A stretch of 47,596 nt of DNA from JBAZOJ01 sp041648755 (GCA_041648755.1 JBAZOJ010000003.1:1-47596), one strand, 5' to 3'; positions 1-7,641 are shown, counted from the stretch's first letter. Program-made: numbers and translations. The notes: generated by a model from the letters alone, not told the origin.

Positions 1-1734
1 ACAATTACCAGCGGGGCCAAAGATATTGCTGGCAATGCACTGGCTTCCGACTACATGTGGACATTCGCGACTGGCGCGATCCTGGATACTTTCCCACCCA
101 CAGTGAGTTCCACTGTTCCGGCCAGCCTTGCCTCGGACGTGCCCGTCAACGGGATTGTCACCGCAACGTTTGCTGAGGCGATGAATCCGCTGACAATCAC
201 CACAGCAACCTACTTGTTGACCGGACCCGGCACAACCTCTGTTGCAGGTGCAGTAACCTATGTTGGCTTGACAGCGACTTTCACACCTACGGATCTTCTT
301 GCTGCCAGTACACTGTTTACTGCAACAATCACCAGCGAGGCCACTGACATTGCGGGTAACTCCTTGGCCACCAACTATGTGTGGACTTTCATGACTGGTG
401 CAATCCTGGATGTTACCCCACCCACAGTGGACTCTACCGCTCCGGCTGACGCTGCCGTGAATGCGCCGATCAACAGCCAGATCAGTGCTACTTTCAGTGA
501 GGCAATGAACCCGCTGATGATCACCACAGTGACCTTCAGGTTGACCGGGCCGGGCACAACGCCAGTTCTGGGCACTGTGACATACGTTGGCGTCACAGCC
601 ACCTTCACGCCTACGAATCTTCTTGCAGTCAGCACCTTGTACACTGCCACAATTTCCAGCGGAGCCAAGGATGTGGCAGGCAATGCTCTGGAAAGCAATT
701 ACGTGTGGACCTTTACGTCGGGGCTTTTGCTGGATGTAGTGGCGCCCACCGTGTTTTCGACCCTCCCTCTTGACACAGCCACGGATGTGGCAGTCAACAG
801 CACTGTCACCTCAACCTTCGATGAAGCAATGGCTCCATTGACGATCACCACAGCGACCTTCCTGCTGACCGGACCGGGCACAACCACTGTTTTAGGCGCA
901 GTAACCTATGTCGGCGATGTTGCGACTTTCGCGCCGACAAGCGCCCTTGCACCCGCCACCGAATATACTGCGACCATCACCACCGGTGCCGAAGACTTGG
1001 CAGGAAACGCCCTGGGAACTGTCTATGTCTGGACATTTACCACTGCAGCGGAGCCTCTGGGCCCCGCGGCCGTGAACCTTGGAACGGCCGGTAACTTCGT
1101 GCTTCTGTGCAAGTCGGGTATTTCAACCACCGGGACAACTTCGGTTGTCGGGGACCTTGGAATCAGCCCGGTCGCCCAGGCCTTCTACACGGGATTTGGC
1201 GAAGCGCTCGACTCCTCCAACGAATATGCTACAGCCCCCACCATTGTGACGGGGAAGATGTACGCAGCCGACATGGCAACTCCCACTCCGGATAATCTGA
1301 CCACTGCTATCGGCGACATGGAAGCCGCCTTCACTGATGCGGCAGGACGGACATTGCCGGATTACACGGAACTGGGTGGTGGCGACATCAGCGGGTTGGA
1401 TCTCGCCCCCGGCCTCTACAAATGGGGCACAGGGGTTTCGATTTCAGCGTTGGGCGTAACCCTCACAGGTGGCCCGAATGATGTCTGGATCTTCCAGGTT
1501 GGCGTGGATCTCAACGTGGCCAATGGTGCTATGATTACCCTCGCTGGCGGCGCTCTGCCACAGAACATTTACTGGCAGGTCGCTGGACAGGTAGTCCTTG
1601 GAACGGGTTCTAACTTCAAGGGCATCATCCTATGCCAGACGCAGATTGTCATGCAGACCGGCGCAACATTCACCGGTCGGGCTCTTGCTCAGACTGCGAT
1701 CACTTTGGACGCTGCTATCGTTTCACAGCCGTAA
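1..1734 (+). CDS. Ig-like repeat protein with C-terminal DUF3494 (ice-binding-like) domain, 5' truncated
   Basis: The reading frame is open from base 1, so the true start lies outside the window. The visible 577 codons hold the end of one Ig-like repeat, three full repeats of about 110 residues, and a C-terminal domain of about 220 residues. Each repeat carries the phrases ATFxEAM, LTGPGTT, VTYVG and YVWTF, typical of SbsA/Big_5-type bacterial Ig domains. The C-terminal domain has the marks of the DUF3494/ice-binding-protein fold: GISTTGTTSVVGDLG, VTGKMYAAD, LAPGLYKW, NDVWIFQV, NIYWQVAGQV and GRALAQTAITLDA. This beta-solenoid family binds ice in some organisms, but many members probably serve as surface adhesins. 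It is a tandem paralogue of the next gene, and the two share their 3' hairpins. Surface location is inferred. Confidence 0.93.
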   Translation, partial: TITSGAKDIAGNALASDYMWTFATGAILDTFPPTVSSTVPASLASDVPVNGIVTATFAEAMNPLTITTATYLLTGPGTTSVAGAVTYVGLTATFTPTDLLAASTLFTATITSEATDIAGNSLATNYVWTFMTGAILDVTPPTVDSTAPADAAVNAPINSQISATFSEAMNPLMITTVTFRLTGPGTTPVLGTVTYVGVTATFTPTNLLAVSTLYTATISSGAKDVAGNALESNYVWTFTSGLLLDVVAPTVFSTLPLDTATDVAVNSTVTSTFDEAMAPLTITTATFLLTGPGTTTVLGAVTYVGDVATFAPTSALAPATEYTATITTGAEDLAGNALGTVYVWTFTTAAEPLGPAAVNLGTAGNFVLLCKSGISTTGTTSVVGDLGISPVAQAFYTGFGEALDSSNEYATAPTIVTGKMYAADMATPTPDNLTTAIGDMEAAFTDAAGRTLPDYTELGGGDISGLDLAPGLYKWGTGVSISALGVTLTGGPNDVWIFQVGVDLNVANGAMITLAGGALPQNIYWQVAGQVVLGTGSNFKGIILCQTQIVMQTGATFTGRALAQTAITLDAAIVSQP

Positions 1735-1742
1735 GACAAACC

Positions 1743-1763
1743 GCACGCACGGTACAAGCGTGC
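1743..1763 (+). other. Small hairpin just after the stop codon, conserved in the paralogue
   Basis: The arms GCACGC and GCGTGC flank a 9-base loop, 8 bases after the stop codon. The same arms, spacing and position recur after the paralogous gene at 5301-5321, although the loop bases differ. It may stabilise the mRNA 3' end or simply be inherited from the duplication. Confidence 0.5.
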
Positions 1764-1774
1764 ACACAACATAA

Positions 1775-1800
1775 GGAGACCGGCTGCAAAGCCGGTCTCC
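1775..1800 (+). terminator. Rho-independent-type terminator hairpin
   Basis: A perfect 10-bp stem (GGAGACCGGC with GCCGGTCTCC) closes a 6-base loop, about 40 bases after the stop. The following bases (CTCATTATC) are only weakly U-rich, so the hairpin is clear but the U tract is poor. The paralogous gene ends with the same stem sequence. Confidence 0.75.
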
Positions 1801-2121
1801 CTCATTATCGGTCCAACCGGGCGACTACCCAATGAGGTGTTTCTAGTGGTTCAACCCGCCAGACCAATTTAATCGACAAGTCCTTGCGCAGAAATCCCAT
1901 CGCTGTCGCATCCACGACGATCCCCGCCTCCTCGCAAACCGGACCGGACACTCGTGGAAAAACACCCCGGCGACTTCATAAAGCAGAAATCCCCGTCCGC
2001 ATTGAACTTTCCCTTCATTCTGACGTGTCACACATCATTTTGATGCGTTCCGCCAGCACGCCTCGCGGTTCACTCTTGAAGGAAGTCAGGTTCATCCAGC
2101 CTTTTCGCGCACTATCTCAAA

Positions 2122-2137
2122 TGGCACGGCATTTGCT
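2122..2137 (+). promoter_or_regulatory. Sigma-54 (RpoN) promoter
   Basis: The sequence TGGCACGGCATTTGCT fits the -24/-12 consensus TGGCACG-N4-TTGCT. The invariant GG (2123-2124) and GC (2135-2136) are separated by exactly 10 bases. Transcription would start near 2148, giving a leader of about 110 bases before the ATG at 2260. No sigma-54 activator gene is visible in this window. Confidence 0.8.
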
Positions 2138-2245
2138 ATATAGCTCAGCGGATGGTGCACACCAGCGAACGGACATGGCGTCCGGCGCTGCGTCCATCCG
2201 GAAGTCCAGTAAATGAAGCGGATCACTCTTCAGTAAGGGTGCCCC

Positions 2246-2252
2246 AAAGGAG
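2246..2252 (+). promoter_or_regulatory. Ribosome-binding site that fixes the start at 2260
   Basis: AAAGGAG sits 7 bases before the ATG at 2260. An in-frame ATG at 2152 has no such site and would hide the lipoprotein signal peptide, so 2260 is preferred. Confidence 0.85.
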
Positions 2253-2259
2253 ATGTCTT

Positions 2260-5200
2260 ATGGAACGCAATTGGTTGTACAGATACTCTACGATAATCCT
2301 CGCACTGACACTGCTGGGACTGGGAATCGCCTGCGGAGGACACTATGGAAGTGTCGCAGCCAAAGTGAGTTCCACGACACCCATTAACGCTGCCGAGAAT
2401 GTGCCGTTTAACAGAATAATCACCGCTACCTTCACTGAGGCGATGGATCCGCTTACGATCACCTCGACAACCTTCAGGGTGACCGGACCAGGCACAATCC
2501 CTGTTCTGGGCACAGTGACTTACGTCGGAGTAACAGCGACGTTCGACCCCACAAGCCTCCTTCCTTCCGACACCTTGTTCACAGCCACGATTACCAGTGG
2601 AGCAAGGGACGTTGCGGGCAATGCGCTGGAAACTGACTACGTGTGGACATTCATGACAGGAATTATCCCCGATACGACTCCGCCCACCGTCAGTTCAACC
2701 GTCCCACTTCACCTTGACACGGATGTGCCGTTCAACATTAAACTGACCGCTGCTTTCAGTGAAGCGATGTCCCCGTTGACGCTCACTACTGCGACTTTCA
2801 GGCTGACAGGACCAGGCACAACTCCTGTTGCGGGGACAGTGACTTACATCGGCGTTACGGCGACCTTCAAGCCTACGAGCCCACTTGCTTCGAACACCTT
2901 GTTCACGGCCACGATCACTACAGGCGCAGAAGACCTGGCAGACAATTCGCTGGCCGCAAACTATGTCTGGACATTTACAACCGGGATAATCCCGGATACG
3001 ACTCCACCTATCGTCAGTTCCGCATTCCCTGTTGATGCCGCATCGGGTGTACCGAACAACCGAATTGTCACCGTGGTCTTCAATAAGGAAATGGATCCCT
3101 TGACGATCAACACGGCTACCTTCCGGGTTACCGGACCGGGCACAACTCCGGTTCTGGGGACAGTGACTTACATCGGCGTTACAGCGACCTTTACGCCCGC
3201 AAGCCTTCTTCCCGCGAGCACCTTATTCACGGCCACTGTAACCAGCGGAGCACAGGATATCGCAGGAAACGCGCTGGAAACCGACTACGTGTGGACCTTC
3301 ATGACAGGCGCGATCCCGGATACAATTGCACCCTCTGTGACATCTACTTTCCCCGTTCACCTTGACACGAGTGTGCCCAGAAACAGGATAATCACCGCAA
3401 CATTCACTGAAGTGATGGATCCCTTGACGATCACCACAGCAACCTTCCTGCTGACCGGCCCGGGCACCACCCCTGTTCCAGGCGTGGTAACCTACGTCGC
3501 CCTGACCGCGACCTTCACACCTACGAACCTCCTCGCTGCCAGCACCTTGTACACAGCCACAATCACCGTCGGGGCCACAGACGTTGCAGCCAATGCGCTG
3601 GAAACCGACTACGTGTGGACCTTTACGACTGGTGCGATCCTGGACATTACCCCGCCCACTGTGAGTTCCACTGCACCGGCTGATGCCGCCATTAACGTGA
3701 CTCCCAATAGTCAGATTGTGGCTACCTTCAGTGAGGCAATGAACCCATTGAAGATCACCACAGCATCCTTCCGGGTTACAGGGCCGGGCACAATTCCAGT
3801 TCTTGGCGCGGTGATCTACGTCGGTGTCACTGCAACCTTTACGCCCACCGACTTCCTTCCTGCAAATACATTGTTCACTGCCACAATTTCCAGTTCGGTG
3901 AAGGACATTGCGGGTAACGCCCTGGATGGCGACTACGTGTGGACCTTCACGACCGGAGCGGCTATGGACATTTTCCCGCCCGCCGTGATTCTCACCGACC
4001 CACTTGATCAAGCCACGCTTGTCCCCATCAACAGGATAATCACCGCCACTTTCAGCGAGGCGATGAATCCGCTGACGATCATCACTACATCCTTCCTGTT
4101 GACCGGGCCGGGCATCACCCCTGTTCCGGGCGCGGTGACATATGTCGGCGTTGCGGGAACCTTCACGCCAACTGATCTGCTTGCTCCCAACACGCTTTTC
4201 ACCGCGACCGTTACGACCGTGGCTGAGGACGTTGCAGGCAATGCACTGGAAACCAACCACATCTGGACCTTCACTACCGGTGCAGCCCCCGACACAAATC
4301 CGCCCACCGTGCTATCGACTACCCCTGTTGACATGGCCACTGAAGTGGCGCTGGACAGCAGTATCACCGCGACACTCAGTGAAGCGATGGCTCCACTGAC
4401 AATCAGCACGGCCACCTTCCTGGTGACCGGGCCAGGCACCACTCCTGTTTCAGGTTCTGTGACCTACCTAAACGAAGTGGCGACGTTTGCGCCAACAAGC
4501 GCTCTCGCAGTCGCCACCGAATACACAGCTACGATTACTATTGCTTCCGAGGATCTGGCTGGCAACGCACTCGTCAGCGATTACGTTTGGACATTCACCA
4601 CGCCTGCTGCGCCGCCTTTGGGCCCTGCGGGAGTGGACCTTGGATCGGCCGGGAACTACGTACTTTTGTGCAAAGCGGGCATTTCCACCACCGGAACGAC
4701 ATCTGTCGTCGGCGACATGGGACTCAGCCCGGCCGCCCAAAGCTACTACACCGGCTTTGACGAAGTGCTTGACTCCTCAGGTACTTACGCGATTTCATCC
4801 ATCGTGACCGGGAAAATGTACGCAACCGACATGGCGACTCCTACTCCCGCAACCCTGGTGACTGCCGTGAACGACCTGGAAGCCGCCTTCACTGATGCCG
4901 CTGGACGGGCCACTCCAACCGCTACCGAACTCGGCGACGGTGACATCAGCGGAATGAATCTTGCCCCCGGCCTCTACAAATGGACCACCGGGCTTTCGAT
5001 CTCGGGGGTGGGCGTAACATTCACGGGTGGCGCAAATGATGTCTGGATCCTCCAGATTGAGCAGGATCTCACTGTTGCCGCGGGTGCTATGATTACGCTC
5101 GCTGGCGGAGCAGTACCCCAGAATATCTACTGGCAGGTCTCCGGCCAGGCAGTACTGGGTACCGGATGCAACTTCAAGGGCATCATTCTGTGTCAGACAC

Positions 5201-5292
5201 AGATCGTCTTGCAGACCGGTGCAACATTCACAGGCCGGGCCCTTGCCCAGACTGCAATTACCTTGGACGCTGCTATCGTTTCCGAGCCGTAA
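2260..5292 (+). CDS. Ig-like repeat lipoprotein with C-terminal DUF3494 (ice-binding-like) domain
   Basis: This is a predicted 1010-residue exported protein. Residues 1-25 form a lipoprotein-type signal (positively charged start, hydrophobic core, then LGIAC with Cys25 as the likely lipidated residue; the -3 position is Gly rather than Leu). Seven Ig-like repeats of about 110 residues follow, each ending in a YVWTF or HIWTF strand. They lead to a DUF3494 domain of about 220 residues that is nearly the same as that of the preceding gene. Lipid anchoring plus seven stalk-like repeats would place the terminal domain well away from the membrane, as in an adhesin or ice-binding surface protein. 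It has its own sigma-54 promoter and a UUCG-capped terminator. Function is inferred from family; ice binding is not demonstrated by sequence alone. Confidence 0.93.
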   Translation: MERNWLYRYSTIILALTLLGLGIACGGHYGSVAAKVSSTTPINAAENVPFNRIITATFTEAMDPLTITSTTFRVTGPGTIPVLGTVTYVGVTATFDPTSLLPSDTLFTATITSGARDVAGNALETDYVWTFMTGIIPDTTPPTVSSTVPLHLDTDVPFNIKLTAAFSEAMSPLTLTTATFRLTGPGTTPVAGTVTYIGVTATFKPTSPLASNTLFTATITTGAEDLADNSLAANYVWTFTTGIIPDTTPPIVSSAFPVDAASGVPNNRIVTVVFNKEMDPLTINTATFRVTGPGTTPVLGTVTYIGVTATFTPASLLPASTLFTATVTSGAQDIAGNALETDYVWTFMTGAIPDTIAPSVTSTFPVHLDTSVPRNRIITATFTEVMDPLTITTATFLLTGPGTTPVPGVVTYVALTATFTPTNLLAASTLYTATITVGATDVAANALETDYVWTFTTGAILDITPPTVSSTAPADAAINVTPNSQIVATFSEAMNPLKITTASFRVTGPGTIPVLGAVIYVGVTATFTPTDFLPANTLFTATISSSVKDIAGNALDGDYVWTFTTGAAMDIFPPAVILTDPLDQATLVPINRIITATFSEAMNPLTIITTSFLLTGPGITPVPGAVTYVGVAGTFTPTDLLAPNTLFTATVTTVAEDVAGNALETNHIWTFTTGAAPDTNPPTVLSTTPVDMATEVALDSSITATLSEAMAPLTISTATFLVTGPGTTPVSGSVTYLNEVATFAPTSALAVATEYTATITIASEDLAGNALVSDYVWTFTTPAAPPLGPAGVDLGSAGNYVLLCKAGISTTGTTSVVGDMGLSPAAQSYYTGFDEVLDSSGTYAISSIVTGKMYATDMATPTPATLVTAVNDLEAAFTDAAGRATPTATELGDGDISGMNLAPGLYKWTTGLSISGVGVTFTGGANDVWILQIEQDLTVAAGAMITLAGGAVPQNIYWQVSGQAVLGTGCNFKGIILCQTQIVLQTGATFTGRALAQTAITLDAAIVSEP

Positions 5293-5300
5293 GACATACC

Positions 5301-5321
5301 GCACGCATCGTGCAAGCGTGC
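5301..5321 (+). other. Small hairpin after the stop codon (copy 2)
   Basis: GCACGC and GCGTGC arms with a 9-base loop lie 8 bases after the stop, matching the hairpin at 1743-1763 in arm sequence and position. Confidence 0.5.
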
Positions 5322-5330
5322 ATATATACA

Positions 5331-5358
5331 GGGAGACCGGCCTTCGGGCCGGTCTCTC
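5331..5358 (+). terminator. Rho-independent-type terminator with UUCG tetraloop
   Basis: GAGACCGGCC pairs perfectly with GGCCGGTCTC around a TTCG loop closed by C-G, one of the most stable tetraloop arrangements. A G-T and a G-C pair extend the stem to 12 bp. The tail TCTAATTATT is moderately U-rich. It is homologous to the terminator at 1775-1800. Confidence 0.85.
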
Positions 5359-5548
5359 TAATTATTGACCGACTGGAAAGACGCCCTGGCACTGCGCGCG
5401 GCGCGTGCTAAGGCGAACGGGACGAAGCTGGTCGGCTTGATATTAGCGAAAAAACACGCAGTGTCGGCGCCATCCGATGCGTCTGAAATACCTGCTTTGA
5501 TAATGCGGAAGGTCCTGCTCTGGGAACTGGGCCTGCGGACGCTGAACG

Positions 5549-6118
5549 TCAGACCTTGGCCGGAGGTCGGACGAGCACAGCGCGGCGATATCTCCGCGTG
5601 TCCGGTCGGGAATCGAGAACCAGGCCCTCGGCTTGCGCAAACGATATGTTGTCGACCAGACAGCTCTCGGGGACATGCGACTTGGGCTCGGCGATGAGGA
5701 TGCGGCCGCCGGGCTTCAGCAGGGGCGCGGCCTGACGGAAGAACGATGCGGCATCGGGCAACTCATGGATAACGGCATACGCGAAGATCAAGTCCACTTG
5801 GCCCGCGAGATCCGAGACCTTCATATCTGAGTCTTCGGCCAGCCGGGCATCTATGCGGCCGTCGACACCGGACTTGCGTGCACGCTTCATCAGTACCTGG
5901 AGCATTTTCGGCTGGATATCCACGCAGACGATCTTCCCCGAGTCGCCCACCATTCGAGCCATCTCGAGGGTGAAGAAGCCCATTCCGGGGCCCGGTTCGA
6001 AAACGGTCATCCCCTCCGAAATCCAAGGGGCGAGCACCTTGACGGGATCCTCGATGAGTCGCCGCAGAGGGGACGCGAGGACATATCCGAGCAACCATGG
6101 ACAAAGAGACTGCGCCAT
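5549..6118 (-). CDS. Class I SAM-dependent methyltransferase
   Basis: This 189-residue protein has a Rossmann methyltransferase core. The SAM-binding motif I is VFEPGPGMGFFT (residues 39-50), an acidic residue ends strand 2 (VCVDIQP, Asp67), and a motif IV/post-I region reads VDLIFAYAVIHEL. LKPGGRILIAEPKSH is the usual strand-5 region. The start at 6118 is chosen because GGAG lies about 6 bases before it; a longer frame reaches 6166 but has no such site. The substrate cannot be told. It may be co-transcribed with the GNAT gene upstream, about 120 bases away. Confidence 0.85.
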   Translation of the reverse strand: MAQSLCPWLLGYVLASPLRRLIEDPVKVLAPWISEGMTVFEPGPGMGFFTLEMARMVGDSGKIVCVDIQPKMLQVLMKRARKSGVDGRIDARLAEDSDMKVSDLAGQVDLIFAYAVIHELPDAASFFRQAAPLLKPGGRILIAEPKSHVPESCLVDNISFAQAEGLVLDSRPDTRRYRRAVLVRPPAKV

Positions 6119-6241
6119 CTGCTCTCCGATCAGCCCGGAAGCCCCTGCCCCGCCAGGAGCAGGCAAGATTGCCGGACAGAGTAAGCATATGAGGTTTTCG
6201 GGGAGCCGTGAAACGTGGGATAATGCCGCGGAGTACGCCAG

Positions 6242-6664
6242 CTACAATTTCTTGACAAAGTACTTGGGCGATTCCTCGTAGCCCTGGCGGATGTAGAAGC
6301 GATGGGCGTCAGTGCGCCTGCTGTGGCTGTGCAGCACAATCCATCCGCAACCGCGAGCCTCTGCTGCCGTTACGGCATACTCTTCGAGCTGGCGACCAAG
6401 TCCTGAACTGCGAAATTCCTGCAACACACAAAGATAGTTGATCTGGGCAAACGGGCCGGGTGTCGCCAGTTGAGGAAGGATGCTCATCGACATAACCGCG
6501 ATGACGCAGCCGCTCTCCTCGCCCACAACCAACACTTCGCCGGGGTAGGCAGCGAGCGTTTTAATGCGCTCGCAGAGGAACTTCCCTGTTCCCGGATAGC
6601 CGAGTTGATCGAGCAGAACAACGATTGCCTCAGAGTCCTCGGGCTGTGCCGGACGGATTTTCAT
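6242..6664 (-). CDS. GNAT family N-acetyltransferase
   Basis: The 140-residue protein covers a whole GNAT fold. It begins with MKIRPAQPEDSEAI, the usual start of the family, and contains the acetyl-CoA pyrophosphate loop EFRSSGLGRQL (residues 83-93, pattern R-x-x-G-x-G with Arg85, Gly88 and Gly90). It ends with the HRFYIRQGYEESP segment common in the last strands. The substrate is unknown. The start at 6664 fits the family; an in-frame upstream start at 6745 would add residues unlike the family. No Shine-Dalgarno site is seen, but a -10-like hexamer lies only 6 bases before the ATG, so the message may be leaderless. Confidence 0.88.
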   Translation of the reverse strand: MKIRPAQPEDSEAIVVLLDQLGYPGTGKFLCERIKTLAAYPGEVLVVGEESGCVIAVMSMSILPQLATPGPFAQINYLCVLQEFRSSGLGRQLEEYAVTAAEARGCGWIVLHSHSRRTDAHRFYIRQGYEESPKYFVKKL

Positions 6665-6670
6665 ACACCG

Positions 6671-6698
6671 ATTGTATGTGGGGCGAGGCGAGTCACAA
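6671..6698 (-). promoter_or_regulatory. Putative sigma-70-type promoter of the GNAT gene
   Basis: On the minus strand, TTGTGA (6698-6693), a 16-base spacer and TACAAT (6676-6671) precede the ATG at 6664. The start codon lies 6 bases after the -10 box, so transcription would begin at or next to the ATG. Confidence 0.5.
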
Positions 6699-6796
6699 AG
6701 CGTCAGAGGGACTTGTTCAACTATTGATATAGTAAGAGGGGCCACACGCGAAGCTACTCAGAGCTTCTGTTGTATGGCTCCGCAGCTAGGACTCGA

Positions 6797-6811
6797 TACG
6801 CCTTAGGCGTA
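6797..6811. repeat. 15-base palindrome inside the tRNA-Asn remnant (T-loop side)
   Basis: TACGCCTTAGGCGTA is a perfect inverted repeat around a central T. It shares the core CGCCT-N-AGGCG with the palindrome at 6838-6852, suggesting a common origin. Confidence 0.7.
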
Positions 6812-6833
6812 CCTACGGCCTAGAACATAGCGG

Positions 6834-7109
6834 TTAATCCGCCTCAGGCGGACTTGCTCTACCAAGGAGTTCCGAAAGCCATTGGCGGCCTTGACCGGAT
6901 TTGAGTTCACGTTCACGGCGCATGGCCCCTGACCTGGTAGAGAACACCTCCGAATACGCCAGAGACCAGGGTCCGGCGATTCGAGAAGTGTGTTTCCTGA
7001 TGTTGTGTTCCGGGGTGTTGTGCTCGACGATACGCCTTGGAAGATCCGAGGTCTGGCCAATGTAGATACGGCCTTGTGGATTGGAGAGCACATATACGGT
7101 GAACACCAT
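6834..7109 (-). CDS. GIY-YIG domain nuclease, single-domain (UPF0213/YhbQ-like)
   Basis: This 91-residue protein is almost wholly a GIY-YIG domain. TVYVLSN (residues 4-10) and RIYIGQTSDL (14-23) supply the two signature strands with their tyrosines. Arg25/Arg26 follow, and AMRRERELKSGQGR (62-75) contains the region of the metal-binding Glu. Such small proteins are often mis-annotated as excinuclease ABC subunit C, but they lack the rest of UvrC. The last ten residues (LGRASPPEAD) and the TAA stop are encoded by the tRNA-Asn remnant: the D-arm, a palindrome and the anticodon loop. That tail is therefore an acquired read-through extension. No ribosome-binding site is evident at the chosen start. 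Confidence 0.8.
   Translation of the reverse strand: MVFTVYVLSNPQGRIYIGQTSDLPRRIVEHNTPEHNIRKHTSRIAGPWSLAYSEVFSTRSGAMRRERELKSGQGRQWLSELLGRASPPEAD
6838..6852. repeat. 15-base palindrome inside the tRNA-Asn remnant (anticodon arm)
   Basis: TCCGCCTCAGGCGGA is a perfect inverted repeat around a central C. It replaces the six bases CAGCCG (plus orientation) of the intact tRNA anticodon stem. It encodes the last residues of the GIY-YIG protein that stops at 6834. Confidence 0.7.
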
Positions 7110-7148
7110 ACGACCTCAATGGGCACGAGGATTAAGCATAGCGAAAGG

Positions 7149-7182
7149 GCGGCTAATCCGTATTAGGCGAGTCCTCTGCCAC
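7149..7182 (-). repeat. Third, more decayed copy of the tRNA-Asn/palindrome junction
   Basis: The plus-strand string GCGGCTAATCCG, then AGGCGAGTCCTCTGCCA, lines up with GCGGTTAATCCG...AGGCGGACTTGCTCTACCA at 6830-6864. The stop codon of the second GIY-YIG gene (7153-7155) falls on exactly the base position of the stop of the first (6834-6836). The similarity is partial, so homology is probable rather than certain. Confidence 0.55.
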
Positions 7183-7452
7183 AGATGGCGTCCCACCATC
7201 CTTCGCTTTGAACCACTCACGGAGCATCAATTTGATGGCTCTCTTTCCTGCCGTGGTCTTGAGATATCCCTCGCGTCGGATGGCGTCGGACTTTACGGCA
7301 AATGCCTCGTAGAAGACGAGTTCGACCGGTCGGCGGCCTTTGGTCGAGAGAACCCTCCCGTCGTGGTGACACTTCAGGCGGGCTTTCAGGTCTGCTGAGT
7401 AACCGGTGTAGAGATTGCCATCTCCGCAATGAAGGACGTAGACGTAGTACAT
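7153..7452 (-). CDS. GIY-YIG domain nuclease, single-domain (UPF0213/YhbQ-like)
   Basis: This 99-residue protein has YVYVLHCGDGNLYTGYSADL (residues 3-22), the two GIY-YIG strands. LKARLKCHHDG follows, then RRPVELVFYEA and SDAIRREGYLKTTAGKR (55-71), the last with the conserved Glu region. It is a divergent paralogue of the gene at 6834-7109 and the closest match to the fragment at 8069-8130. The C-terminal VAEDSPNTD plus stop is encoded by a decayed copy of the same tRNA-derived element that ends the first gene. The role is unknown; small GIY-YIG proteins may act in repair or as mobile endonucleases. Confidence 0.83.
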   Translation of the reverse strand: MYYVYVLHCGDGNLYTGYSADLKARLKCHHDGRVLSTKGRRPVELVFYEAFAVKSDAIRREGYLKTTAGKRAIKLMLREWFKAKDGGTPSVAEDSPNTD

Positions 7453-7468
7453 CGTTTATGGCCTCAGA

Positions 7469-7503
7469 GGCGAGCCATACAGCAAAGCTGTTACAGCTTT
7501 TGC
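7469..7503. repeat. 35-base direct repeat, left copy
   Basis: The 35 bases are identical to 7639-7673, 170 bases downstream. The repeat begins GGCGAGCCATACAGC and represents one arm and the loop of the large inverted repeat at 7642-7683. Here the second arm is missing. It sits just upstream of the second GIY-YIG gene. Confidence 0.85.
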
Positions 7504-7641
7504 GATGCAGGTGAGAGAGTGGTACGATGGTAATAGCCTTACAGGCTCCCCCCAAAGCAGAAACTTGCTGAATTCGAAACTCGAACAGGTTCTGTATCGT
7601 GGCTGTATCGCATCCGCCGTTCCCCGTTTCGCTTCGGGGGC

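Larger units (their letters stand above)
1801..2259. other. Long intergenic leader region upstream of the Ig/DUF3494 lipoprotein
   Basis: I see no convincing gene here. The one longer frame on the plus strand (1884-2216) has no ribosome-binding site or recognisable domain. The region contains a short dyad CATCA-TTT-TGATG at 2033-2045, preceded by TGACGTGTCA at 2021-2030. It also holds a sigma-54-type promoter at 2122-2137 and the ribosome-binding site at 2246-2252. The dyad lies about 80 bases upstream of the promoter, where an enhancer-binding protein could sit, but that role is speculative. Confidence 0.5.
6775..6864 (-). pseudogene. Disrupted tRNA-Asn copy containing two 15-base palindromes
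   Basis: Compared with the intact tRNA-Asn at 7678-7752, this copy keeps the CCA end, acceptor and T-stem side (22 identical bases at 6775-6796), part of the anticodon arm (GCGGTTAA in plus orientation) and part of the D-arm (CTTGCTCTACCA, 6853-6864). Two palindromes break it. TACGCCT-T-AGGCGTA (6797-6811) lies in the T-loop region, and TCCGCCT-C-AGGCGGA (6838-6852) replaces one side of the anticodon stem. The identity continues past the CCA end: 6762-6796 matches 7665-7699 with two differences. The adjacent GIY-YIG gene reads into this remnant and stops in its anticodon-loop sequence. It cannot fold as a working tRNA. Confidence 0.8.

Noticed and set aside
1884..2216. 110-residue open frame in the gap before the second Ig/DUF3494 gene.
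   Set aside because: No ribosome-binding site, no recognisable domain, Arg/Ser/Pro-rich random composition, and it runs across the sigma-54 promoter.
3223..4260. Long open frame on the minus strand opposite the Ig-repeat gene (and similar ones at 375-698, 4008-4442, 4795-5304).
   Set aside because: They mirror the repeated codons of a clearly real gene, have no ribosome-binding site or domain, and are rich in Cys, Gly and Arg like typical antisense shadows.
5365..5697. 110-residue plus-strand frame after the UUCG terminator.
   Set aside because: Half of it is antisense to the methyltransferase gene and it has no start signal. I see nothing else supported in 5359-5548.
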